DNA of 64,000 bases from Lamellibrachia columna (Eukaryota; Annelida; Polychaeta; Sabellida; Siboglinidae): positions 23,308,536 through 23,372,535 of the forward strand of contig OY759273.1 of assembly GCA_963662155.1 (NCBI GenBank), written 5' to 3'. This document shows positions 1 to 10,740 of the stretch, piece after piece (the stretch's first letter is position 1; each line of letters starts with the position of its first letter). Below the pieces are notes generated by a model, which was not told the origin of the DNA, did not search any database, and worked only from the letters and a program-made list of their open reading frames with translations. The translations under genes were made by a program, and so were the position numbers.

Positions 1-60
1 TCGATCGAGTGTTTATTTTTGTTAATGCATCAACTATTGTTGAGTTATGAATGCACTTTG
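1..60 (-). repeat. LINE 3'-end relic in the P1 lectin intron, cut by the window edge
   Basis: This stretch matches sequence that precedes exon X in other lectin copies (around 40180-40260, 43130-43205 and 58440-58550). At 39918-40214 and 42953-43162 the same repeat encodes, on the minus strand, the C-terminal tail of a LINE reverse transcriptase. Here only its last bases lie in the window. Its presence ahead of several X exons indicates that it inserted before the lectin copies arose. Confidence 0.4.
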
Positions 61-172
61 TTGGCAAAAGCATAACGCGTGATGTTCTATATTTAAAACA
101 ACGTTGGTTGTAGCAGTGAATGTACGAGTTCAGTTCAGGTATATTATTGATTGTCATTATGCGGTGTTTCAG

Positions 173-343
173 GACTGAAGTGCCTCCGAGAAAACATTGG
201 CAAATGATCGTGCTACAAGTTTGTCCAAGTTAACATTACACGGGATGAGGCAAGAATCTACTGCCGGAATATCAGTGATGGAGACGACCTTGTCTCCATA
301 GAGTCGCAACAAGAGACCAACTTTCTCGCATGTGTCAAAAAAG
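173..343 (+). pseudogene. Broken first-half CTLD exon (exon X, copy P1)
   Basis: After an acceptor ending tgtttcag, the phase-1 frame reads GLKCLREN, then CYKFVQV, then LVSIESQQETNFLA, the alpha-helical first half of a C-type lectin-like domain. Two lesions are visible. An in-frame TGA at 205-207 replaces the CGA present in copies P2, P3 and P4, a typical CpG-to-TpG change. The four bases gtta that form the donor in the other copies are missing at about 343, so the donor is lost. The downstream exon Y of this copy is still open. I call this exon dead; skipping it would join exon 1 to exon Y in phase but would leave half a domain. Confidence 0.8.
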
Positions 344-1091
344 GCAACACAGTAATCAATTAACATCTAGAATGTCTTCATATCCAGTTTGCTATGCACA
401 ATTATCTTCTTCTTCACCTGAAAACAAAACTAGTAATTCAGCACAATCTCAAATGCAACGTGTTGACTACATCAATCAATACAATAACAAATAAATAAAA
501 AATAACGTTGCCATTTACCATTTAACCGTTGATGTACCCAGCAAGTTAAACTGCACGTATTTATTTAAAAACTGTGATTTAGTTTAAGAGGTTCCAGAGC
601 ACAACAATATGACTATACTAATTTACATTTGTATGATGTGTATACTTGTATGAATGTTCACGTTTGCCCAATTTGACTGAAACAAAAACCATCTTAATAC
701 AGAATGTACTACAAATACGACATCGCTTGCCCGATCCTAGACGGAAACTATTTAATAAATTATCGTGCCAGCAAAGAATATATATGTTTTACCAACAATA
801 ACGGTTATTGCTTTTATCAATCAAATATATATATATAAAAAACACCTAAAGAATGTATGTCCTACACACGTGAAACAGATAGGAATATGAGGCTTGTCGT
901 TGGTGTTTCTGACCACACACTGGCAGAGTACCTTACTGTATTGTTGTTAGATAATTGTGTTCATTGCTATCTGCCTAACCACTGTGTTCCCAACATTTCA
1001 ACGTCGCAAACTGTTATCCACATTCTGCAAAATATGCGCTGGTGACCGCATAGGAACACATAGTACAATACAAGCATGACTTTGATTACAG
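344..1091 (+). other. Intron of lectin copy P1
   Basis: No gene is seen here. The stretch is colinear with the X-to-Y introns at 13380-14499, 45010-46129 and 58824-59989 and with 52110-52679, and ends with the acceptor tttgattacag before exon Y. Confidence 0.6.
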
Positions 1092-1315
1092 GGTTACCAG
1101 CGAAATGTGCTCTATACCACACGTCCGGCGAGAAAAAGTCTGGCGTGTGGCAATGGACTGCAACAGGCCAGCCATTTAATTACACAGGTTGGGCACCAAA
1201 AGAACCGATCGCCAATGGAAACTTTTCCTTTATTTGGAACTTCCCTCCGGGCTGGAAGACCGGGGATGACCGTCCTGATACAAAAGTTTGCTTCATCTGT
1301 GAATATCATATATGA
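1092..1315 (+). CDS. Second-half CTLD terminal exon (exon Y, copy P1)
   Basis: This exon encodes the carbohydrate-facing half of a secreted C-type lectin domain. It starts after ttacag in phase 1, reads GLPAKCALYHTSG, then WQWTATGQPFNYTGWAP, and ends FICEYHI plus TGA. The family's calcium and sugar motif EPN is EPI here, and the cysteine of GNFCFIW, present in P2, P4 and P6, is serine, so the inner disulphide is probably lost. WDD is GDD. The exon is open but the upstream exon X is broken, so the copy is probably not functional. It could also serve as an alternative 3' exon for an upstream gene outside the window. Confidence 0.7.
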
Positions 1316-1924
1316 GGTTCCAATGCCAGTTGGCAGTTGCGCGGTGTTCCCGTTGTGGTATTAAACAACCACCAGCACCAATCGGAATAAATATTGTAGA
1401 GCATCACGTTGTTAATCATAATATACTTTACAATCAGGAGCAACTATCTTTACGAACATATCTCTGCAGGTAGATGTTTGCAACCCACAACATGGCATAA
1501 CTTAGTTTTCTCGTTCTAATAGAGGCTACCCAAAATATATCATATTGCAGCAACTTCTAAACCATCAAAGTTAGTATAAACAAAACGCATTTCGAGTTGC
1601 CGCCGTTGAGTGTATATGGTCATGTGACGGCAAATTGCCGTCTTGTGTATAATCAAGAGTTAACCGCTACTGGTTGTAGATGTTATATACTCATGGAGTC
1701 AAACCCTTTGACGTTGTAAGAATAGCGATAATAAACATATAGTTAATAATGGCTTGCTAACATCTAACACTTTATATTTCACAAATTGTACTGTGATTTT
1801 GAGTACCCTGGTAACTGCTAAAATGGTTATTCCTAGTTATACCCAGGAATGTTTAGAAACAATAAAGTACGCGGCTAATGTATAAGTTGACTTGATATTA
1901 TTGTGCTGTTTGAAGTCATATTCA
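1316..1924 (+). other. 3' flank of lectin P1 with poly(A) signal
   Basis: No coding sequence is recognised. An AATAAA lies at 1386-1391, about 70 bp after the stop. The flank is colinear with 52910-53515 and, after an interruption, with 61496-62060, so it travelled with the lectin gene in the duplications. Confidence 0.55.
1386..1391 (+). promoter_or_regulatory. Polyadenylation signal AATAAA, lectin P1
   Basis: A canonical hexamer in the same relative place as in copies P2 (14794-14799) and P4 (46418-46423). Confidence 0.6.
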
Positions 1925-2520
1925 CCTGTCCTTTTTTGTCATTCTCATTTCCTCTTGGTCTTCTCGTATTTAGATATGAAACAGCCAACAAGGAACTATA
2001 TGACAGAGATAGCCATATGCAGATTGTAGAAAAAATATGTAGTTCATACCTTTTGCTCTTGCCAGCTTGTGCATCCTCGTCGAACTCAAGCTCTGCCTGT
2101 AAGTCATGCAACCTCTTGGCCGAGCAGAAAACGAAGAAGACTATCTGCTAGACTGAGTCCATCATACTTGTCACTAGTGGTTCTTTGCTGGCACGCACAA
2201 TATATCAATTAACAATGTGTCCTTTGAAGTGAAAGTAGTTGATGCCGTGTATCAGCTGTCTGATTCCACCATGGACTCCACGATGGATGTCAGTAATGCC
2301 GGCAGCACTATCGTATCCCTGCTTGCACACTTCAGCCACCACATTCCCATATTCCCTGGGTAACTATAAAGTATGTCGACAATGCTTCACCAGTTGTGCC
2401 ATCAGCCAGTTCCAGTTTCCACAGCTAGGTCTAGGTACGGCGGACGCTCCGTTCGAATGTCAGAAGGTTCTTCACATTGACCATCACTTCACCCACTTAC
2501 TCGGCAGTTGGTAACGGTTC
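1925..2520 (-). pseudogene. hAT-like transposase relic, older copy A
   Basis: Read on the minus strand in several frames, this stretch keeps pieces resembling the DUF4371/ZMYM1-like hAT transposase core. Examples are a degenerate RGQGYDSAAGM-type motif with a following GVxxRIR (around 2240-2310) and, at 1875-2111, a segment reading ELEFDEDAQAGK. The same order is found at 53515-54110. Stops and frameshifts break the frame in both copies. Such domains provide the catalytic core of hAT DNA transposons or domesticated relatives. The family call rests on remembered motif patterns, not a search. Confidence 0.5.
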
Positions 2521-3225
2521 ACTGGTGAGGAAGCCATTGAGTACGGCTATCTATGCGCCTGGTCAGTTATACATCGTGTTCCTGCTAGTGCCCAGTCAAG
2601 TTTTAGCAATGAGAACTTCTTGCCCCCAAATCATGTACAACTGCCAGTTTCATGAAGTGATTGCACTGTACAAAAATGCGTACATTTCAAGTAAATCACG
2701 TGTGTGACCAAATATTTACATCCATGTTAAAGTACTCGCATAAATTATGTGTCGCGTACTTATCAAATATTATCTTATTTGACAAAAACTACAATGATTT
2801 AAAACAGCGAAAACTAAAGATAGCTTTACTGCGCAGTATCCGGTCCATGAAACCACCCATATTCCTCTACGTTGAAGTTCCTGGCAGACCTTTTCATTCA
2901 ATGACCAACCTGACTTCAGCCACACAGCAATTACTGCGCGAAGACTATACCATTCTTCCATATGCGTTTCAGTTCAGCTTACCCATTTTTAAACTTGTCT
3001 TTAAACTTAGACACTGACCAATCACAATCAATCTATCCTTGCATTGCAGACGCACAATTATTAGTAAGAAACACAGTCAAAGAAACAGCTTTGTTAAGAA
3101 ATGTCAAGGCAAGAAAAATAGGAAGACAAATGGAGGAAACAACGATTACTAAAATAAAACGCTGACAAATCTTTTATAGAAAGTTAACGGTAGTTTGTCT
3201 AACAATGTGCGTTTCATTTTTCGTA
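2521..3225. other. Duplicated intergenic DNA, nothing recognised
   Basis: No gene seen. It is colinear with about 54110-54690 in the P5 block. Short open frames exist but are not shared intact between the copies. Confidence 0.4.
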
Positions 3226-3425
3226 TCGTACGATAGCGCCACCTCGCGGACTCGGAATAATCAAATGTTTAGTCGGTTGGTTTCTATATTTAATCATCAC
3301 GTGGCGACAGTAGCAAAGACTATTTATGACACATTATTTGGATACACCGATATTAGATTTAATCGTACGATAGTGCCACCTCGCTGAGTCAGAATAATCA
3401 AATGTTTGTTCCTCGTCGGTTGGTA
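3226..3425 (+). repeat. Pair of ~60-bp direct repeats beside the LINE-A insertion
   Basis: A unit beginning cgtacgatagcgccacctcg and running through aataatcaaatgttt to gtcggttggt occurs at about 3226-3287 and again at about 3364-3425. The same pair is found at about 54690-54880 without the LINE. LINE-A is inserted at the right end of the second unit. Confidence 0.6.
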
Positions 3426-3523
3426 TATAACAAGATTTAACAAGATTTGCCATCCAAGCCAAAGGCCCAGATGGCAAGTGGACAAGGAAGCCATTGGCTT
3501 ATCGAGAGTCAAACAATGTTCAT

Positions 3524-6376
3524 CTACTTATAACCCGCCCTCCTGAGATATGTGTCAACCTTGTTTTTAAACGTATTCACGCTGCTAATAGTTACACAAT
3601 CTGTAGACAATTTGTTGCATTTATTTATTGTCCTCTGTGAGAACGAGTGCTTCCTGATGTCCAATCTACATTGATTCTTTACTAATTTTACCTCATGTCC
3701 TCTAGTTCTGCTATCCTTCTTGAGTGAAAACAACATATTTCTATCAATATTTTCATACCCATTCAATATCTTAAAAACTTCAATCTGATCTCCTCTTAAC
3801 CTCCTTGTCTCTAGAGTTATTAAACCACATTCTTTCAGGCGTTCTTCATAACTAAGGTCTCTAAGTTCTGGAATCATTTTAGTTGCTCTCCTTTGTAAGC
3901 GTTCAAGCGTATCTATATCCTTCTCACGATATGGTCTCCATGCTTGTATACAGTATTCTAAATGAGGTATAACTATTGCTTTATAAAGAGGTATAATTAA
4001 CTTTTTTCCCTTGTATGTTATGTTTCTTCTAATCAATCCAATAATGTGATTACCCTTTGAAGCTGCAATACCACACTGCTCTAAAACTTTCATATCAGCG
4101 CTAATTGTAACTCCTAAGTCCTTTTCTTTTACAGTAGTACCCAGAACAGTATCTCCCATTTTATAGTTTACATTCAAGTTCCCATGTCCTGTATGTAGGC
4201 ATTTACACTTCCCAAAATTGAACAGCATCTGCCATTTCTCAGACCATTTCACTAATCTGTCTAGATCGTTTTGTAAATGTTGTTTATCACCATCAGTATT
4301 AACCTTTCTAAACAGTTTTGTGTCATCCGCAAATTTCAGTACGTTACTTTTTATACTGTCGTCCAAGTCATTGATATAAATTAAGAATAATATAGGTCCT
4401 AATACTGATCCTTGAGGTACCCCACTCAAAACCGATTTCCAATTTGAAACTTCTCCATCTACTACAACTCGTTGTATTCTGTCAGTCAGCCATTGTTCTA
4501 TCCAGTCAGTTATGCTATCCCCGATACCATGGGCTTTTAATTTAAGTAGTAATCTTTGATGTGGCACTTTGTCAAAAGCTTTCTGAAAATCTAAGTAGAT
4601 AATATCTACTGGCGATCCCACGTCTATCCACTTAGTAATTTCTTCCAAAAAACATAACATATTTGTTAAGCATGACCTCGCTTTAAGGAATCCATGTTGA
4701 GATGAATTTAATAATTTATGCATAACGAGGAAGTCCACCATATGGTCTTTAATTAACCTTTCTAATAATTTACAAATCACTGACGTTAAACTCACTGGTC
4801 TGTAATTCTCTGACTTATTTCTCGAACCCTTTTTAAATAATGGTAAGATGTTTGCTTCTTTCCATTCAAACGGAAAAACTCCCTCTTTTAATGACAAGTT
4901 GAATACTCTTGCAAGTGGTATACTGATTTGTTCTACTGTTTCCATTAGTAATTTTGGAGGAATCCCATCCACTCCCGGTGATTTGTTATCCTTCATTGCC
5001 TTTATTTTCTTACCTACCAATTCTGGAGTTACAACTAACGGACCTAAATAGTCAGATTTAGCCCCCTGAAATTTAGCATCAGCAACTGGTAATGAACTAA
5101 TATCTTCTTTGGTAAACACTGAACTGAAGTAACCATTTAGGTCTTCCGCCATTAAAAACCCATGTGATATTATATTTCCAGCACTGTCTTCTAGAGGTCC
5201 AACCTTGTCTTGTACGTTTTGTTTACTCCTGACATATGCATAAAAACTCTTGCTGTCATTTTTTATGTTACATGCTAGTTTTTGCTCATAGCTTCTTTTA
5301 GATTGTCTGATTTCAGTTGTAGCTGCTTTAAGTGCCTCTTTGTATTTTGCATAGTCTTCTTCCTTTCTGGTACGCCTATAAACCCTCCACACAGTTTGTT
5401 TTACCATTATTTTTCTTATAGCCTCTTCTGACAAGTGTTTCTTTCTACACCGTTTTCCTTGTTTTTGGAAGGGAACAAATTTATCGATGATACTCTCAAT
5501 TTCATATTTTAGAATATTCCAACATTCAATTGCGGTCTTATTCATCAGCATGTTATTCCAATCTAGCTTTGCTAAGTATTTTCTCATATCTTTGTAGTTA
5601 CCTTTGTGGAAGTTTCTCTTGTACCTTTTAATTTTTTTACTTTCTGATTTTACATTGATGTCAAAATGTATTTGATTATGGTCACTATTACCCAATGGTT
5701 CCAATATTTTTACATTGTCCACTAATTCTTTCTGTGATGACAAAACTATATCTAATACATTTTCTCCCCTGGTTGGTTCTAGTACGTGCTGAGTAAGAAA
5801 GCTATCCTGGATTAAAAATATAAATTGTTGGTCTTCAATCCCTGTGCTCTATAGAGAATTCCATTGTATGTGTCCATGGTTAAAATCTCCCATTATGATA
5901 CATTTCTCTTTACTAACTTCCTTTATAGCGTTTTTTATTTTTGTGTTGTCCTCTTCGTTTATGTTTGGACTTCGGTAAACTAATCCAACAGTTAATTTTG
6001 AATTTCCTGAAACAATTTTGCACCAACTAGCTTCATCACAATCTGGTTCCCTTTCTAGTTTTATTTCATAAGCCTGAATAGATTATTTAACATATAAAAT
6101 AACTCCCCCACCCCTTCTTCATATTCGATCTTTCCTAAACATTACATATCCTGTCAGTCCTAATTCAGCATCTGTTATATCTATGTTGGCCCATGATTCA
6201 GTTATACCAATTATGTGAGGGTCAATATCTTCTACCATAATGTTTAATTCGTTTTTCTTATTTACTATGCTCCTTGCATTTAAACATACGCATCTATAAC
6301 CTTTTTCAGAGATGTTTTTCGGATGATTTGATATTGGTTTATTTGTGCTAGTGGCCTGTTGTTCTGCTTGATACAC
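3524..6376 (-). pseudogene. LINE-A ORF2: endonuclease plus reverse transcriptase, three stops
   Basis: One continuous minus-strand frame of about 950 codons is interrupted by TGA (6119-6121), TAA (6083-6085) and TAG (5849-5851). The N-terminal part reads as an APE-type endonuclease: LNARSIVNKKNELN, GITESW and, after the stops, a GDFNH motif. The rest is a reverse transcriptase with motif A YLDFQKAFDKVPHQ, motif [14 protein letters not shown] and catalytic FADDTKLF, followed by the C-terminal region ending in YLRRAGYK. All lesions lie in the endonuclease half, and the 3' 740 codons are open. Enzymatically it would nick the target and copy LINE RNA. This copy cannot encode the full protein. Confidence 0.9.
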
Positions 6377-6415
6377 CTTTAGGTAACCCCCCTACACTTC
6401 TAGTTTAAAGAATGT

Positions 6416-7573
6416 TTACTTCCAAAAAATATTTGTCATTGTACCCAAGTCACTATCTACTGCTGCTGAAAGTTTGTCCGCGAATACTGCCGCCCCATTT
6501 CCACTTAAATGAAGCCCAACCTTCATGTACATATCAGCCCTCCCAACAAAACTTCCCCATAAATCCACAAATCCAACTTCCTCTTCCCTACATAGCTTCT
6601 GGACTAACATGTTAATTGCCATCCCCCGACAATTTCGATATTTGTGACCCCTCCTGCCCATTACAGATAAAATCCCTGACAGTATTACCTGTTCAACCCG
6701 CGTCTGTTTTAGTGTTCTGACCAACTGCCTATATTTCCTAACTATGGCTGTTGTACCCTCACTCTCTACGTTATTTGTCCCTACGTGTACTAAAACAGAT
6801 CCACCCTTACCCGAGCCTACGATGTGTTTTACCCTCTCAGTTATCGCCTCTATTTTGGCTCCAGGCAAGCAGACCACCACATCATCTCCCTTGTTTAAGA
6901 CTCTGTCGGTCTTCCTAACTATCGAATCCCCCACAAACACCCTCGCTCTCTTCCTCTCCCCCTCTATCACTGCTGCAGAATAACTCTTCCGTTCGATCCC
7001 CTCCATCACATTCTGTCCTGACCCCTTCCCTCCTGTCTCCCCCACTTCCCACTCCTTTGCTCTTGTCTCTCCCACTCCCCTCTCCTTCACTCCGTTTGTT
7101 TTTCCTCCCGTCTCCCCCACTCCCTTCTCCTTCCCTCCTGTCTCCCCTACTCCCCTCTCCTTCACTCCGGTTGTCTTCCCTCCCGTTCCTTTCCTTCCCG
7201 TCTCCTTACGTCCTGTCTCCCTACGACCTGTCACCTTCCCTCCTCTCAGCTTCCTCCCAGGCTGCGGTGAGCTCTCCCTAGCATCTCTTGTGTCTTTCCC
7301 CACTTTATCATCTACTATTCCCCCACGGGAACTACTGGCACAACCCCCCTGTTCCCTTCCCACCATTGCCACAACGAGCAGCCTCAGCTCTACCAACTCC
7401 ACCTCTAGTTCCTTCATCTTCGTATATCCCCTACACTCAAAACTAAAACTATCTGCCTGGACCTCAGCCCAGGACTTCTCGCACCCAGACTTGACGAAGT
7501 CCACCCAGTTACTGCAACTGCCACAAATTAAGTGCCTTGTGGCCTTTAACTGCCGTTTGCACGGCGCCATCAT
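6416..7573 (-). CDS. LINE-A ORF1: zinc-binding plus SGNH esterase-like protein
   Basis: Intact 385-codon frame. Residues 5-47 hold a Cys-rich PHD-like segment (C5, C17, C20, C31, C47). Residues about 52-70 are a Leu-rich, coiled-coil-like stretch. Residues 110-185 are low complexity with GETGGK-type tandem repeats. Residues 211-365 form an SGNH/GDSL-like hydrolase: block I VGDSIVR with candidate Ser217, block III GTNN at 265-268, and block V VGLHLSGNG with His355. The acidic residue usual two places before that His-containing block is Val352 here, so catalysis may be lost. PHD-plus-esterase ORF1 proteins are known from CR1 elements. It lies upstream of ORF2 with a 39-bp gap. Confidence 0.85.
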   Translation of the reverse strand: MMAPCKRQLKATRHLICGSCSNWVDFVKSGCEKSWAEVQADSFSFECRGYTKMKELEVELVELRLLVVAMVGREQGGCASSSRGGIVDDKVGKDTRDARESSPQPGRKLRGGKVTGRRETGRKETGRKGTGGKTTGVKERGVGETGGKEKGVGETGGKTNGVKERGVGETRAKEWEVGETGGKGSGQNVMEGIERKSYSAAVIEGERKRARVFVGDSIVRKTDRVLNKGDDVVVCLPGAKIEAITERVKHIVGSGKGGSVLVHVGTNNVESEGTTAIVRKYRQLVRTLKQTRVEQVILSGILSVMGRRGHKYRNCRGMAINMLVQKLCREEEVGFVDLWGSFVGRADMYMKVGLHLSGNGAAVFADKLSAAVDSDLGTMTNIFWK

Positions 7574-7914
7574 AGAATTTAGTTTTAATTAGTTTGCTAC
7601 GTTAGCCTTGAATAAGGCTGTTTTTGTGATCAAAAGAACAATTTAGGCTAATATACTTGCTAACTGTGTCTTCTATTAACCTCGCATGAGAAAAAAACCT
7701 GCCACCTAGCTAATACGGAGAACACTGTGTAACAAAACAACGAAGTCAGTGTGTACTAATTTACGCTAAAATCCTGCTGTTAATTCCTTTTTACCGAAAA
7801 CGTTTACTACCACTATGTCAGATATTACCTTATGTATGTAATTTAAGTAAATGAATCACTTTATCTTATATATCTATTAGCCAATGTAATCGATAGCTCG
7901 AAGCTCGGGTTTAA

Positions 7915-8290
7915 TTCACGACCTGTAAACAAACTCCCTTTTATCACTCGTTGAGTTTGAATCCGGGAAAAAATACTACCTCTGTTAACAAAAACGGTTT
8001 CTTAATATATGTCTACAAGAAGTTGGTGAACAATATATGTATAATACTAATACTTATTCTAACCAATATTCCAATGTTACTGACTATTAAATATGCTATC
8101 TAAATTTTCGGATGGTAAACAACCCTATTATCGCTCGCTGAATTCCCCGACATAATCCGAAACTAACTTACTCTAAAATACTCCCTCTGACTAATAATTA
8201 ACAAAACCTGTTTCCTAATATATGTCTACAATACGTTTGTGTATAATATATATGCAATAGTAATACTTATTCTATTTGATATACCGCGTT
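7915..8290 (-). repeat. Tandem ~190-bp monomers in the LINE-A 5' region
   Basis: Two imperfect copies lie at about 7915-8085 and 8105-8290. Shared landmarks are a GTAAACAA start, a tcgctcg/tcactcg block, ctacctctg/ctccctctg, then aatatatgtctacaa and tacttattcta. They occupy the 5' untranslated part of the element, where LINEs keep their internal promoter. No ORF is present between 7574 and 8352. Confidence 0.6.
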
Positions 8291-8441
8291 TTTCTGTAAA
8301 TGATCTACACCAAATTCAAGTCGCTGCACCAAGTCCAAGTAGCCGGAAGTCAGTACGGTTACGTCGAGATAGCTCAACTGAATTAGTGTTGTCCCCTCGT
8401 AGTTTATTTATACTCACATACCAGGCGGCCAATTCTACTAG

Positions 8442-8529
8442 AAAGACAGGGTCACGTGTGCCGAGGATGACGATTACCGTCCTTGTTGTCGTGGAGGATT
8501 CCGTGGATTCACACGTAACAGTTGTTTTG
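8442..8529 (+). CDS. Candidate Cys-rich exon, copy in P1 block
   Basis: An 88-bp segment flanked by an acceptor-like ctactag (phase 0) and a strong donor G|GTAAGTG (phase 1). The frame implied by these junctions encodes a short acidic then basic peptide with cysteines spaced C-x8-CC-x12-C; reading past the donor would add two more cysteines before a TAA at 8547. The segment is base-for-base identical to 54974-55061, although flanking DNA on both sides differs by several percent, so constraint is likely. A second + frame is also open (TVLVVVEDSVDSHVTVVLV), so the coding frame is not settled. I do not recognise the family. No partner exon was identified. Confidence 0.4.
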
Positions 8530-8913
8530 GTAAGTGTCAATGTTCATAACGTATAAAGTAATATTCGCAGCTGATGCACACGACTTGTTGTTAACTCGAG
8601 ATGTACGCAGTATTTGATATGAACATGTTATATTCCTTAACAAGTCAGTGTTTGATTCGTTAGTTAGAATAACATTTTCCTGAATGTTTGGAAGATGGCT
8701 ATGGCCTGTGGACCTTAGGGAGGCGAGCTGGAGTAGTCGGATTACCCGTCTGTAAACAGTGGCGGAACTAAATAGGTTTTGAACGCCGACATAACACGGG
8801 TGTCTTGACAAGGTTATTAACTATGTATAGCATACACACACGTTTATTGATACGTTTATTGTACCAGTATTATCAATGCAGAAAAATAGATCTCATTCTA
8901 CCTTGGGCTCCGT

Positions 8914-9022
8914 CAGTGGCGTGTCTAGGATCTCGGAAGGGGGAGGCCAAACTTAGTCACCCAAAAAAAATTACCCAAGAAGGGAGCCATAGCCCAATGC
9001 CCCACCCCTAAATACGCCACTC
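8914..9022. mobile_element. hAT-type MITE, P1-block copy
   Basis: A 109-bp element beginning cagtggcgtgtcta and ending taaatacgccact, that is, inverted termini of the CAGTGGCG type seen in hAT-derived MITEs. The paralogous copy at 55414-55531 keeps an 8-bp flanking duplication; here the right duplicate has mutated. It contains no ORF. Confidence 0.7.
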
Positions 9023-10740
9023 GACTCCATCAAATCGCCTTGATATATAAGGAGAATATATAACATTTATAGTAAAATATTTAGGTAATATTTTTTCTTG
9101 GGCAGAGGTGAGTTCAATGATGTCCTGTGTGTAGGGAGACCAGACTGGGTCACACGTCTCGTTGGTCAAAGCGCCCGATACTACCAACACATTAAACCAC
9201 CACATTAACTGTTTGTTGTATTTATATATTTATTGATTCATGTAATATTTAAAACTTTGACTACGACTAGGTGCGTGCATGAGAGCATTGGAATACACTG
9301 AAAACTGTATTAATTCTTTTTTCCGTTCTGTTATTTTATTTTCGGGATATCAACAAGTAAAGTTGAAATTTCAATAAATCCGATGTTGCGTCTTAGGGGA
9401 TACCGAACTCGGCTGTCTGCTTTTGGCCTTCGCTGTTTACAAATTAATTTGCGGGCGTTCCTGCAATAAAAACCATCCAATCAGACGAATGGCTGAAGAT
9501 AGAAATGAATGGCGTGGATTAATTTCTCCCTAGCCTGGGTTACCCATACTCCGTGCTGTGGCGCCACCGTTAGCCGCACACATCTTCGCCTGAATGCAAA
9601 ATGTGCTTTTCTTTGTGACGGAAATTATGTATGCACCTTGATTCTGGGCACACACATAATTAGCTAATTACGATGTCATCCGGGAATTTGGCTAATTTAT
9701 AAAAAAAAGTGACCTTTTGTCAGTTTATTCGATGCAATTAGAATTAAATTTAACCTTTGATTATATTGACACAACTGTCAGACAGAAACGTTAAATCAGG
9801 CAAAACAATTTCACGAAGGCGAGTGAGAGTCGAACAAGCTTTCTCCTGTGTCGTCGACTGAGTGAATAGATAAAAGTTTGTAATCAGATGGATGTGTATA
9901 GCATATGCCTTCGGGTTCCATTTGGAATGTTTACGGTTTCCTTGGGAAATTCGTGTGTAAATCAACGAATTGACTTTAACAATGGAAGCGATTGATACAT
10001 TTTTGCGATGTTAAGACATTGCACATACATTGATTTGAGTACAAGCATTTAAGATAAATGGAGCGCGTATTTGTTTTCAATGTTATTTCGCAGACGGCGG
10101 CTAAATGAGGCATTTTTTTCATATGGCTTTTCGTGACAGAGTTTAAGAAACTTGCATATGTTGTTGGCTCTGGGTTCTGGCGCAGATTATCTGTCCTACT
10201 AGTAATAACACCCATTAGCTGTTAATATTTTGTCCAGGGACAGTGTCGGAGTCCAAGGTTTGCTAACCAAGCAGCCGGTCAAAATATACCTGTCAGTATT
10301 GTGCATGTCTCGATGTCCCTATATGTTTTTCTTCACAAATTAGGGTGTCACATTACTTGAATTAGCCGTTGCAGCTGCTTGATACGACGGTTACGGTGCG
10401 TCGTGTGCTTTGTTGCACTGCACGACTCGTCTCTGCGTAATTGGTCTGTCACACTAAAATTGGTTTGAAAAATATCGGTGATGGGAGTCAGTTTTGTAGC
10501 CAAAGTTTTGCCTGGCCAAAATTTATCGCGACAGGTATCGCCCGATGTAGCAATCGTCTCCCACAGCATGTTTGGCTGATGACTCAAAACGACACTTGTC
10601 CTGAAGACCTCTATATATTCATGAGAATCACCAGCTGTCCACTTTTTTTTAATATTGTCTTTTATTTACTTTTCTCAGCCAAATGTCGATTTTGTCGTAA
10701 CATTTAAATACACTACATGTGCCAGTGAATAGGTCGCCTT
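9023..10740 (+). other. Intergenic DNA and upstream module preceding a lectin exon 1
   Basis: No gene recognised. About 9340-10060 is colinear with 55560-56440. About 10060-10730 is a module that also lies upstream of the exon-1 copies at 38603 (split between 21000-21440 and 38108-38340) and 56961 (with an internal deletion). About 9430-9550 belongs to a dispersed repeat also present in inverted orientation at about 39000-39148. A lectin exon 1 would be expected after 10740, but LINE-B lies there instead. Confidence 0.5.

Larger units (their letters stand above)
3427..8352 (-). mobile_element. Full-length CR1-like LINE (LINE-A)
   Basis: A non-LTR retrotransposon with 5' region (8352-7574), ORF1 (7573-6416), ORF2 (6376-3524) and a short 3' region ending in a tandem 10-mer, read on plus as aacaagattt, the kind of simple tail CR1 elements carry. 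The limits come from an empty site: in the P5 block ggttggtatata runs directly into tacggttacgtcgag (about 54880), whereas here those two halves lie at 3426 and 8353. The inserted DNA is thus about 4.9 kb, a normal CR1 length. No clear target-site duplication is seen, which is usual for CR1. ORF2 is dead through three stops. Confidence 0.88.

Noticed and set aside
1076..1091. ATG at 1076 as the start of a lectin protein
   Set aside because: It lies just before the acceptor ttacag; homologous introns lack a consistent start there and the domain half would have no signal peptide.
7057..7281. Plus-strand Ser/Pro/Leu-rich frame
   Set aside because: Antisense shadow of the low-complexity part of LINE ORF1.
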